Assembly: GCA_039819165.1 (NCBI GenBank)
Contig: JBCBSM010000001.1
Coordinates: forward strand, 2,356,001-2,420,000
Length of the DNA: 64,000 bases
Source: Planctomycetota bacterium
GTDB lineage: Bacteria > Planctomycetota > Phycisphaerae > Phycisphaerales > UBA1924
Direction: 5' to 3'
The notes beneath the pieces were generated by a model. The model ran no database searches and was not told the DNA's origin. It worked only from the letters and a program-made list of their open reading frames with translations. Positions 45,097 to 52,892 of the stretch are shown piece after piece; within the stretch, counting starts at the first letter, position 1; each line of letters opens with the position of its first letter. The translations under genes and the position numbers were made by a program.

Positions 45097-45922
45097 AGAG
45101 ACTTGCTGCGCCTGTCTTGGTAACCGGGTTGCTAACGACTATTCCATGAATGGGCGTGCGATTCGTTGACGGCAATCGCAATTGCAGCGACTGTAGGGTC
45201 GCGGTGTATCGCTCGGCCAGGCGGTGGTACTTTCCATGCACATGCGAGTTCGGTACGGTTTCGTACAAGAAGTGATACACGCAGATTGGAAACAGCAGTC
45301 CAGAGCACAGAATATCGGATAGCTGCAAGCCAGAGTGATTGATGCTGTGCCCAAACACGGGTGGTTCCATAAGCCTGGGAAATGCATCGCCCTTCGCACG
45401 ATACTTCATTGTGAACACACTGTGGGAGACTGTGTTGTTCGGGTTTTGCGATCGGCTGTCGGCGATCATGAGGCCGCGTTGGTTCGTGTTGGCCAAGTGT
45501 GCCTCGAATGTACTGCACAGCTGTTGAATCGCGCTGGTGTATACGGCATCTGCGCCAAACGGACCTCCTGGCTCTTTGATATACACCTTGGCTAATAGGT
45601 GGGCATTGTGTGATTTCAGGAGCGATGATGTCTTGTCAATGAAGCCAATGGTCTGACGGGCTTCGCGAGCCTTCCCTGATCGAATGGTGCGACGAAGATC
45701 AGATCCCTTGATTTCCAGACGATGCCAGTCCCACCTCTTGAAATCCGGTCCTAGTCGCCCCGGGAAGAATTTCTGCTTCAGATCAATCCAACCGCGAGTC
45801 AGCGACTCAATGACGTCGACATCAACGATGATGCCTCCAAGTACAAATGCGGGCTGGATTTTGCATCGCTGGGCCGGCAGTGCACCAAGACATCCTGATT
45901 CGTCGACGTAGAACACTTGCAC
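45068..45922 (-). CDS. DUF3800 family protein in AT-rich patch
   Basis: 284 aa. It has the defining FYVDESG at the N-terminus (Asp and Glu of the predicted RNase H-like active site), a middle acidic strand (GLMIADSRSQNPNN) and SGLQLSDILCSGLLFP near the C-terminus with the conserved Asp. Codon use is far more AT-rich than any neighbour, pointing to recent transfer. GTG 45922 is used, without a visible SD; GTG 45916 is an alternative. It converges on the DinB gene with 29-nt overlap. DUF3800 genes often sit in genomic islands; role unknown. Confidence 0.85.
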   Translation of the reverse strand: MQVFYVDESGCLGALPAQRCKIQPAFVLGGIIVDVDVIESLTRGWIDLKQKFFPGRLGPDFKRWDWHRLEIKGSDLRRTIRSGKAREARQTIGFIDKTSSLLKSHNAHLLAKVYIKEPGGPFGADAVYTSAIQQLCSTFEAHLANTNQRGLMIADSRSQNPNNTVSHSVFTMKYRAKGDAFPRLMEPPVFGHSINHSGLQLSDILCSGLLFPICVYHFLYETVPNSHVHGKYHRLAERYTATLQSLQLRLPSTNRTPIHGIVVSNPVTKTGAASLFKRFATTAP

Positions 45923-45948
45923 AGCTAAAGCTAGGTACCAAAAGACAA

Positions 45949-45970
45949 CCGCGGCCCAAGAGGGCCGCGG
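45949..45970 (-). terminator. intrinsic terminator of the phoH-pgpH operon
   Basis: CCGCGGCCC and GGGCCGCGG pair over 9 bp with a four-base loop (AAGA on the plus strand). On the minus strand TTGTCTTTTGG follows, a T-rich tail. It is about 145 nt past the pgpH stop and upstream of the DUF3800 start. Confidence 0.65.
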
Positions 45971-46066
45971 GACTTGCTGCCTAGCCCGGAAGGCTAGTTC
46001 AGCTGGTACATTGTGTATCTGTAGTATCGTTCATGAGTGGTGGTTGTTCCAGACAGAAATCGACAA

Positions 46067-46105
46067 TATCGAGAAAAAGACTTTGTCGAGATTTTATTCT
46101 CGATA
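46067..46105. repeat. AT-rich inverted repeats next to the pgpH stop
   Basis: TATCGAGAA (46067-46075) and TTCTCGATA (46097-46105) are exact inverted repeats. Between and beside them are more TCGA-containing copies (ATCGACAA at 46060, TTTGTCGAGAT at 46083-46093) that can form alternative stems. The AT-rich stretch, unlike the flanks, lies at the edge of the DUF3800 patch. It may be a remnant end of a mobile piece or a regulatory stem; not resolved. Confidence 0.4.
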
Positions 46106-46114
46106 AAGCCAGCC

Positions 46115-48484
46115 CTAACCCGCCTTCTCCCCGCCCCCCGGGTACACGATCCGCCCGTGGTAGATGCTCGCCACGCTCTTGGCGATGCTGTCGCCCACGG
46201 CGTCCAGCTCCCGCAGCGTCAGGTCGCAGTCGTCGAACTGGCCGTCCGCCAGCCGCGCCTGCGCCAGCTGCCGCACCAGCGCCTCGATCCGCGACGGCGT
46301 GGGGTCGGCCATCGTCCGCGTGGCGCTCTCCACCGCATCGGCCAGCATCAGGATCGCGCACTCCTTGGTCCTGGGCTTCGGTCCCGGGTAGCGGTACTCG
46401 ATCTCCTCGGGCTCACTGACGGCCTCGGCCTCCGTGCCCGCGCTCGCGGCCCGGTCGGCCTCGCTCTGGGCCTCCTCGGCCGCCCTCTTCTTGGCGCGGT
46501 GGTAGAAGTACTCCACCAGCGTCGTGCCGTGGTGCGCCTCGATGTAGTGGTGCAGCGAACGCGGCAGGTTGAACCGCCGCGCCATCTCCATGCCGTCCTT
46601 CACGTGGCCCACGATCACCAGCAGGCTCATCGCCGGGCTCAGCTTGTCGTGCTTGTTGGGCCCGCCCGACTGGTTCTCCACGAAGTACTCGGGCTTGTTC
46701 ATCTTGCCCACGTCGTGGTACAGCGCCCCGACGTAGGTCTGCAGCGCGTCCGCGCCGATCGCGTCCGCGGCGGCCTCCGCGATCGACGCCACGTTCATCG
46801 CGTGGTTGTACGTGCCCGGCGCCCGCCGCTGCAATTCCCGCAGCAGCGGCTGCTTGGGGTCCCGCAGCTCGATGAGCTTCATGCCCGTGGTGATGTCGAA
46901 CGCACGCTCGATGGTGGGCAGCATGAACAGCACCAGCCCCGCGGTGACAAGCCCACCGCTGGCCGCGAAGCCCGTGTCCCACGCCAGCTCCAGCAGCCCG
47001 CGGGGCGACAGCGGCCGCCCCAGCAGCCCGCCGCACACGCACGCGACGGCCAGCACCGCCCCCGTTACCACGCCCGTGCGGACCAGCGCCCGCCGATCGC
47101 GGATGTCGCTGAGCTGCCAGGCGACGGCCATCAGCCCCGCGAGCGGCATCGCCAGGAACCACGCCGGCCGATCGAGCACCATCAGCAGCAGCACCGCCAG
47201 CGATGACCCGATCGTCAGCGCCACCCGCGTGTCGTACGCGATCGTCAGCAGCATGCCCAGCAGCAGCACCGGCGCGACGGCCGTGAACGACATCAGCCGC
47301 GGCTCGATCACCGCGCCCCACACCGCGATCGAGAAGCACGCCACGTACAGCCCGGCGAGCCCGACCATCCGCTCGGGCCGCTGGGCGATCCGCGGCACGA
47401 AGCGCGCCACGTAGATCGACAGCCCCATCGCCAGCAGCGCCGCCACCCCCGCGATGCCCGCCGAGTCGATCAGCAGCGAGCCCGCGCCCCGCTCGGCCCC
47501 GCCCGCGGCCCGCTCGGCCCGCACCAGCTTGATGGTCTCCAGGCCCACCGCCTCGCCCCGCTCGACGATCACCTGGCCCTGCTGCACCTCCACGAAGCGG
47601 TCGGCCACCATGTCGACCGCCGCCGCCTGCTGCTCCGCCGTCCGCTCTTCGTCCAGGCGGTAGGTCGGGTCGGCCTGCCGCGCCAGCCGACCCTGCACCA
47701 GCGACCGCAGCGCGATGTCGGACAGCCCGGCCTGGTTCGCCAGGCTCTCGGCCGCCGCACTCCGCTGCTCGTCGCTGCCCAGGTTGATCAGGCTCCCCGC
47801 CGTCGTGCGGACCGGCCTCGGCTCGTCCTCCGCGCTCGCGCCCCCCGGCCGGATGAGCATGACCGTCGCGGCCTCGCCCTCCTCCGAGCCGCCAAGCTGC
47901 GCCGAGCGCTGCCGCTCGGTCTGCCAAACCTCCGCCTCGACGAACGGGCGCCTGCGGATCGCCTCGGCCAGCCGGCCGATCGCCTGCGTCCACGCCGGGC
48001 TGGTGCCCTCTTCGGTGGTGAGGGCCTGCACCGCCAGCAACTCGTCGGCGCTCAGCCCGAATCGATCGCGGATCTCCTGGGCGACCTGGCCGATGCCCTC
48101 CGCGTCCCGCAGCGTCGCGGGCAGCTGCTCCAGCCCGTCCAGCAGGCTCTGCAGCTCATTGGTCGGCACGAAGACCCGCGGCGCACGCTCCGAGGCCAGC
48201 TGCCGCGCCTCGGCCGTCCGCGCTGGGTCGGCCACACGGAACGTCGACCGCGCGACAACGGTCTCGCCCGACAGCCGCCCGAGCGCCAGCAGCGGCTGCG
48301 TCGACGCCCAGCCGCCCACGATCGTGATGACCAGCACCGCACCCAGGCCAATCAGCGCCGCGTAGCCCGTCCGGGGAGACGACAGCGCCATCCGCACCCG
48401 CTCGGCGGCCGACAGGTCCTCACGCCGCACGCTGACCCGCCGCCCGCGCTCGGGGGCGCCCCGTCTGCCCGGCCAGCGGATCAC
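46115..48484 (-). CDS. pgpH: PgpH-like c-di-AMP phosphodiesterase (7TM-HD protein)
   Basis: 789 aa. An N-terminal helix (TGYAALIGLGAVLVITIVGG), a large extracellular region (about 60-320), seven membrane helices (about 335-545) and a cytosolic HD domain with PGTYNHAMNVASIAEAAADA and GALYHDVGKMNKPEYFVENQ (metal-binding HD). This is the 7TMR-HD layout of PgpH, which hydrolyses c-di-AMP. GTG 48484 overlaps the phoH stop (GTGA), a coupled pair. PhoH-YqfF(PgpH) is normally followed by ybeY, which is not present here. With cdaA and cdaR it forms a split c-di-AMP system. Confidence 0.9.
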   Translation of the reverse strand: MIRWPGRRGAPERGRRVSVRREDLSAAERVRMALSSPRTGYAALIGLGAVLVITIVGGWASTQPLLALGRLSGETVVARSTFRVADPARTAEARQLASERAPRVFVPTNELQSLLDGLEQLPATLRDAEGIGQVAQEIRDRFGLSADELLAVQALTTEEGTSPAWTQAIGRLAEAIRRRPFVEAEVWQTERQRSAQLGGSEEGEAATVMLIRPGGASAEDEPRPVRTTAGSLINLGSDEQRSAAAESLANQAGLSDIALRSLVQGRLARQADPTYRLDEERTAEQQAAAVDMVADRFVEVQQGQVIVERGEAVGLETIKLVRAERAAGGAERGAGSLLIDSAGIAGVAALLAMGLSIYVARFVPRIAQRPERMVGLAGLYVACFSIAVWGAVIEPRLMSFTAVAPVLLLGMLLTIAYDTRVALTIGSSLAVLLLMVLDRPAWFLAMPLAGLMAVAWQLSDIRDRRALVRTGVVTGAVLAVACVCGGLLGRPLSPRGLLELAWDTGFAASGGLVTAGLVLFMLPTIERAFDITTGMKLIELRDPKQPLLRELQRRAPGTYNHAMNVASIAEAAADAIGADALQTYVGALYHDVGKMNKPEYFVENQSGGPNKHDKLSPAMSLLVIVGHVKDGMEMARRFNLPRSLHHYIEAHHGTTLVEYFYHRAKKRAAEEAQSEADRAASAGTEAEAVSEPEEIEYRYPGPKPRTKECAILMLADAVESATRTMADPTPSRIEALVRQLAQARLADGQFDDCDLTLRELDAVGDSIAKSVASIYHGRIVYPGGGEKAG

Positions 48485-49530
48485 GCGTCCCCCGATCGCG
48501 GCGCTTCGCCGCCCTGCTCGCGCTCGCCGCCGTACGCCTCGATGATCCGCTGCACCAGCGGGTGCCGCACGACGTCCTGGCGGCCCAGCGTCACAAAGAC
48601 GACCCCCGGGATCCGCTGCAGCCGCCGGGCCGCGTCGATGAGCCCGCTGGCGGTCGGGTCGGGCAGGTCGATCTGGGTCGGGTCGCCGGTGACGATCACG
48701 CGGGAGTCCTCCCCCATCCGGGTGAGCAGCATCTGCATCTGCCCGATGGTGGCGTTCTGCGCTTCATCGAGCAGGATGGCCGCCTGGTTGAGCGTTCTGC
48801 CCCGCATGAAGGCAAGCGGAGCGATCTCGATGACCCCGCTCTCGATGAAACGCTCCATCGTCCCCACGTCCATCATGTCGTACAGGGCGTCCAGCAGCGG
48901 CCTTAGGTATGGATGCACCTTCTCCTGCATGTCGCCCGGCAGGAAGCCCAGCCGCTCGCCCGCCTCCACCGCCGGCCGCACCAGCACCAGCTTCCGCACC
49001 CGGTCGGTCCGCAGCATGTGCACCGCCGCCGCCACCGCCAGGTACGTCTTGCCCGTGCCCGCCGGCCCCACGCCGAAGGCCAGCTCGTGCGTGCGGATCG
49101 CCTCGAGGTAGTCGCCCTGCCCGGGCGTCCGCGGGCGGATCGGCCGCCCCGCGCTATACACCGACAGCGGCCCGCTCCACGCCTCGCCCGCCCGCGTCGG
49201 CCGGCCGTTGCCGCGGTCGCCGACGCGTTCCTCGCGGGAGCCTCCGCCGCTCCCGATGGGGCTCGATCCGCGCTCGTCCGACGACGCGTCGGCGAGCATC
49301 TGCAGCACCTCGCCCCGCGTCCGCGCCTCGCGGCTCCGCGCCAGCGCGCGGAGCACCCGTTCCGCCGCTCGGACCTGGCCCTCGGGGCCGCCGACGCGGA
49401 GCACATCGCCCCGCGGCGTGACGCTGACGCCCAGCCCCTCGCGCAGCAGGCGTACATTGCGGTCGTGGATGCCCAGCACCTTCACCGGGTCGGGCCCCAC
49501 GACGAACTCGATCGTTCGTTCCAACACCAC
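48481..49530 (-). CDS. phoH: PhoH-like ATPase
   Basis: 349 aa. N-terminal KH-like part, then the PhoH P-loop ATPase: AFGVGPAGTGKTYLAVAAAV (Walker A), LVLVRPAVEAGERLGFLPGD, LLDEAQNATIGQMQMLLTRM (Walker B region) and VIVTGDPTQIDLP. The start is unclear: a run of GTG GTG TTG follows GGAG directly, so GTG 49530, GTG 49527 or TTG 49524 may be used. Role in RNA or phosphate metabolism is not established. First gene of phoH-pgpH. Confidence 0.9.
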   Translation of the reverse strand: MVLERTIEFVVGPDPVKVLGIHDRNVRLLREGLGVSVTPRGDVLRVGGPEGQVRAAERVLRALARSREARTRGEVLQMLADASSDERGSSPIGSGGGSREERVGDRGNGRPTRAGEAWSGPLSVYSAGRPIRPRTPGQGDYLEAIRTHELAFGVGPAGTGKTYLAVAAAVHMLRTDRVRKLVLVRPAVEAGERLGFLPGDMQEKVHPYLRPLLDALYDMMDVGTMERFIESGVIEIAPLAFMRGRTLNQAAILLDEAQNATIGQMQMLLTRMGEDSRVIVTGDPTQIDLPDPTASGLIDAARRLQRIPGVVFVTLGRQDVVRHPLVQRIIEAYGGEREQGGEAPRSGDA

Positions 49531-49612
49531 CTCCGTGCGGCCACCCTCCCCGGCCGCGGAAGACGAATCGTACCAGCCGCCCGACCCAACCCAACGCAGC
49601 CCAACGCAGCCC

Positions 49613-50032
49613 GTGAGCCCAACCCGAACATCACGTGTACTGCCCCGGGGGGCCCTCGCCGGCCTCGTCCCCGCGATGCTCGCCGGCTGCGCGGGCTACG
49701 CCCCGTCGCCCATCGAGCCCACCGACGGCCCGAGTTCGGTCGCCACCACCCGTGGCGATTGGGACGACGTGCCCCGCGCGCTGGCGGTCGCCCTCGCGGC
49801 CGGCGAGGCCGCCCTGCTCGACGCCGACCGGACGCCCGACCGCTACGCCGCCAGCCTGCTGGTCATCGAAGACCGCCGCGGCACCGCGACCGCCCGGCGC
49901 AACGCCGACGGCTCCATCGAATTGCGGGTCTTCGTCGAGCCCGCGGGCGACCGCGTGGCCCAGGCCCGGCTGCTGCGGGCCTGGCGTCGCCGGCTCGACC
50001 AGCTCTACGGCGTCGAGTTCGCGCCGCGGTAG
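49613..50032 (+). CDS. small lipoprotein of unknown function
   Basis: 139 aa. Lipoprotein signal with lipobox LAGC (about residue 25, sequence VPAMLAGCAGYAPS). The mature part is alpha/beta (DDVPRALAVALAAGEAALLD, ASLLVIEDRRGTATARRNAD) with repeated Asp/Arg, and ends DQLYGVEFAPR. GTG 49613 was chosen for the signal; two copies of the octanucleotide CCAACGCA precede it and no SD is clear. It overlaps the histidine kinase gene's end by 28 nt on the other strand. Confidence 0.6.
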   Translation: MSPTRTSRVLPRGALAGLVPAMLAGCAGYAPSPIEPTDGPSSVATTRGDWDDVPRALAVALAAGEAALLDADRTPDRYAASLLVIEDRRGTATARRNADGSIELRVFVEPAGDRVAQARLLRAWRRRLDQLYGVEFAPR

Positions 50033-51516
50033 CCCCCGTCGCCGTCGGCCGCGTCCTCCGACGGGGCCGCGTCTCCGGACGAGTCCGCGAGCCCCAGTTC
50101 CGAGGCGTTGACGGCGGCCTTCAGCTCCACCGTCATCGTCGTGCCCTGCTGCCAGATGCTCTTGACCAGGATGCGGCCATCCAGCGACCGCACGGCATGG
50201 TTCACGATCGCCAGCCCGAGCCCGGTGCCCCGCGCGTCCTTGGCCCCGTCCCGCGAGCCGTCGGCCTGGTAGAACCGCTCGAAGATCCGCTGCTGCATCG
50301 GCAGCGGGATGCCCTGCCCGTGGTCGATCACTTCGAAGATCGCGTCCAGCGTGCCGTCGGACTGGTCGTCGTACACCGCCGACCCCCGCACCACCACCTC
50401 CTGGCCCGACTCGCTGAACTTGATGGCGTTCTCGATCAGGTTCCGCAGGATGATTGTCAGCAGGTTGCGATCCGTGCGGAGCCGCTCGAGCGCCTTATCG
50501 AAGGCGAAACGCAGCGACACCCCCGTCCGCTCGCAGTCCGCCTCGAAGGCCGGCCGCAGCACCCGCTCGATCTCGCTGGCGGGCACGAGCGAGATCCGCG
50601 TTGCGCCGTCGGCGGCCTCCAGCCGCGAGAGATCCAGCAGGTCCCGGATCAGGTCCTCCAGTCTCGTAACGTTCTCGTCGAGCATGCCCAGGAAGCGATC
50701 CCGGGCCGCCGGATCGCCCGCGGCCCCCGCCGCAAGCGTGTCCACCGCACCGCGGACCGCCGCGATGGGCGTCCGAAGCTCGTGCGAGGCATTGGCCGCA
50801 AAGTCGGTCCGCACCTGCAGCGCCCGAGCCAGCTCGCTCACGTCCCGCAGCACGAGCAGCACCCCGCTGCGGTCGGCGTCATCCGCGCCGGCCACCGGCA
50901 CGGGCACCGCCGATACCGCCGCCACGCGATTGCCGTTCTCGCCCGCGATGGTCACCCGTCGCTTGCACAACTCGCCACGGCTGGCGCGAGCGTGCAGCGA
51001 CAGGATTTCCGCGTTGGTGAACACCTCGTCGATGCCGCGGCCCAGCACCGTGTCGGCCTCCAGCCCCAGCATCTCTTGCGCGGCCGCGTTCAGCAGGATG
51101 ACCACCTGGTGCTCGTCGCACACGAGCACCGGCTCGTCGATGACCTGCAAGAAGGTGCTCAACTCGCCATACGCCGCTTCGAGCGACGCCATCACCTGCT
51201 GCACGCGGCCGGCGCACCCCCGCAGGTGGTCCGCCCAGGCCGCCGCCGCCGAGGAGGCGTCCCGCCCCGTTGCCTTGGGCATCGCGTCGGGCGGCTCGTC
51301 TAGCACCACCGCCAACGCCTCGTGCGCCGGTCGCAGAGTTGCGTCGAGCGTCCGCGCGACCGACCGCTTCGACACGTGCAGCCCCGCGATCGCCAGCCCC
51401 GCGGCCGACAGCAGCAGCCCCGCCGACGCCGCCCAATGCGAGCCGTTGGCGGCCAGCACCGCGGCCAGCGTCGCGGCCACCGCAGCGCCTCCCAACCAAA
51501 CCAGCTCCACGCGCAT
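50005..51516 (-). CDS. PhoR-like sensor histidine kinase
   Basis: 503 aa. Two N-terminal hydrophobic segments (about 8-24, 30-46), a PAS domain (about 118-228) and a HisKA domain with FAANASHELRTP (phosphorylated His245). The HATPase part has NLIENAIKFS, DHGQGIPLPMQQRIFERFYQ and GTGLGLAIVNHAVR. The layout without a large periplasmic sensor is as in PhoR. The gene is followed 21 nt later by the response regulator in the unusual order kinase downstream (51538-52260 is upstream in transcription), giving one operon: regulator then kinase. Confidence 0.88.
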   Translation of the reverse strand: MRVELVWLGGAAVAATLAAVLAANGSHWAASAGLLLSAAGLAIAGLHVSKRSVARTLDATLRPAHEALAVVLDEPPDAMPKATGRDASSAAAAWADHLRGCAGRVQQVMASLEAAYGELSTFLQVIDEPVLVCDEHQVVILLNAAAQEMLGLEADTVLGRGIDEVFTNAEILSLHARASRGELCKRRVTIAGENGNRVAAVSAVPVPVAGADDADRSGVLLVLRDVSELARALQVRTDFAANASHELRTPIAAVRGAVDTLAAGAAGDPAARDRFLGMLDENVTRLEDLIRDLLDLSRLEAADGATRISLVPASEIERVLRPAFEADCERTGVSLRFAFDKALERLRTDRNLLTIILRNLIENAIKFSESGQEVVVRGSAVYDDQSDGTLDAIFEVIDHGQGIPLPMQQRIFERFYQADGSRDGAKDARGTGLGLAIVNHAVRSLDGRILVKSIWQQGTTMTVELKAAVNASELGLADSSGDAAPSEDAADGDGGYRGANSTP

Positions 51517-51537
51517 GCGTGCCCCCGCCGGGACCGC

Positions 51538-52260
51538 CTACTGATCCTTCAGGTCCCGCAGCGCACGGTAGCCCACGCCGCGGACCGTCTTGATGTGCGT
51601 GCCCCACGCGCCCATCTTGCGACGGATGCTCGTGATGTGCACGTCGATGGTCCGCTCGGTCACCTGCACGCCCGGGCCCATCGCCTGGGACATCAGCGAG
51701 CCGCGGGTCAGCACCCGCCCGTCGGCCTCGATCAGCGCCGACAGCAGCCGGAACTCCGTGAGCGTCAGCGGCAGCGATTCACCGTCGATGGTCGCCTCGT
51801 GCGTGCCGGGGTCCAGCACCACACCGCCGATCCGCAGCAGCGGGTCGCTCGTCCCGGGCCGCTGGCTCATCCGCCGGAAGATCGCCTCGATCCGCGCCAG
51901 CAGCACCTTCATCGAGAAGGGCTTGGTCACGTAGTCGTCCGCCCCGAGCGTCAATCCCACGACCTGGTCGATCTCGTCGGCCTTGGCGGTCAGCATGATG
52001 ATCGGCACCCGCGACAGCTCGGCATCGGCCCGCAGCTGCCGGGCCACCTCGGTGCCGGGCAGCTCGGGCAGCATCAGGTCGAGCAGCACCAGGTCGGGCC
52101 GGCTGGCCCGCGCCCGCACCAGCGCCTCCTGCCCCGTGCGGGCCGACACGGTGGCGTAGCCCGCCTCCTTGAGGTTGTACTCGAGCAGATCCGCGAGGTC
52201 CCGCTCGTCCTCGACGATCAGGATGGTCCGCGTCTCGGTGGTCGCGCTGGCCGTCGCCAT
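51538..52260 (-). CDS. PhoB-like response regulator
   Basis: 240 aa. Receiver domain: VEDERDLAD acidic pair, phosphoacceptor Asp61 (LVLLDLMLPELPG), Thr91 and Lys113 (YVTKPFS). Output is an OmpR/PhoB winged helix (about 140-238) with LTLTEFRLLSALIEADGRVL and TVRGVGYRA at the end. Together with the kinase it forms a two-component pair. The porin gene faces away across a 632-nt region, so phosphate-dependent control of that porin is a reasonable inference. ATG 52260 was chosen; upstream residues in frame look non-coding. Confidence 0.9.
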   Translation of the reverse strand: MATASATTETRTILIVEDERDLADLLEYNLKEAGYATVSARTGQEALVRARASRPDLVLLDLMLPELPGTEVARQLRADAELSRVPIIMLTAKADEIDQVVGLTLGADDYVTKPFSMKVLLARIEAIFRRMSQRPGTSDPLLRIGGVVLDPGTHEATIDGESLPLTLTEFRLLSALIEADGRVLTRGSLMSQAMGPGVQVTERTIDVHITSIRRKMGAWGTHIKTVRGVGYRALRDLKDQ

Positions 52261-52892
52261 GGGCTTGATCCTGGCTTCAGGGTGCGAGCGTCGGGGGACA
52301 AGAACCGGGCCTGCAGCCCAGCTGACGGCGGTCCTAGCCGGACCCCGACGGCATGCCGCGCGGGACGTCCGGTTCGCGAGCCGTAAATGTAGTCGCACGC
52401 CCCGCCGACCCCCGGTCGCCGGCCACTCGGACTTGAGCAGATCTGGGGGAAATGGCACTTGTTTCTGGCGGGCAAGGTCCGGTCACGCCGAAAAACGCCC
52501 GGAGCTGGTGGTTGGCAATGGCTAAGTTGCTGCTACCATTCCGGCTCTCCGCCCTATAACGGCGGCGCCCGCGGGTCGGTCGACCCGGGATCCAGTGGCC
52601 CCACGCGGGGGAGACCCCGCCGCAGAGGGTTCTAGCTTTTCGGACCCGTCCCGGTTATACGGTGGCGAGTTCGCCCGCTCGGTGGTGCTCGTTGGACCGC
52701 CCGCGGGGAGTGGTTGGGGGCTCGTGGGAGCCCGATCGGTGGATCAGACCGGACGTGCCGGCCGGATCCGCAGGCTTGGCGCCAGGAGCAGGATTGGGCC
52801 TGCCGGCGACGCAGTCAGAATGGGCGGCGACCGCGCCGCCGGCACCTCTGTAAGGTATCAATCAAGGTACCCGAGAGTAAGGAGTCTGGTAG
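52261..52892. other. intergenic region between the two-component system and porin
   Basis: 632 nt between divergent genes. No convincing reading frame. AAGGTA occurs twice at 12-nt spacing (52852-52857 and 52864-52869), 24 to 41 nt before the porin ATG, possibly a response-regulator site, though it is not the E. coli Pho box. The length suggests long leaders or further control sites. Confidence 0.35.

Noticed and set aside
45999-46040. Short minus-strand frame MNDTTDTQCTS downstream of pgpH
   Set aside because: Only 11 codons with no SD and AT-rich sequence in a transfer patch; likely chance.
45983-46050. tRNA-like stretch (GGCTAGTTCAGCTGGTA resembles a tRNA D-arm)
   Set aside because: No TTCGAAT-type T-arm, no matching acceptor and no anticodon stem could be placed. 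At best a decayed fragment at the island edge; not called as a tRNA.
49575-49612. CCAACGCA direct repeats before the lipoprotein gene
   Set aside because: Only two short copies with no symmetrical or regulatory layout; may be simple slippage.
52852-52869. AAGGTA direct repeats as a classical Pho box
   Set aside because: The E. coli Pho box is CTGTCAT repeats at 11-nt spacing; here the unit and spacing (12 nt) differ. Kept only as a weak candidate site.
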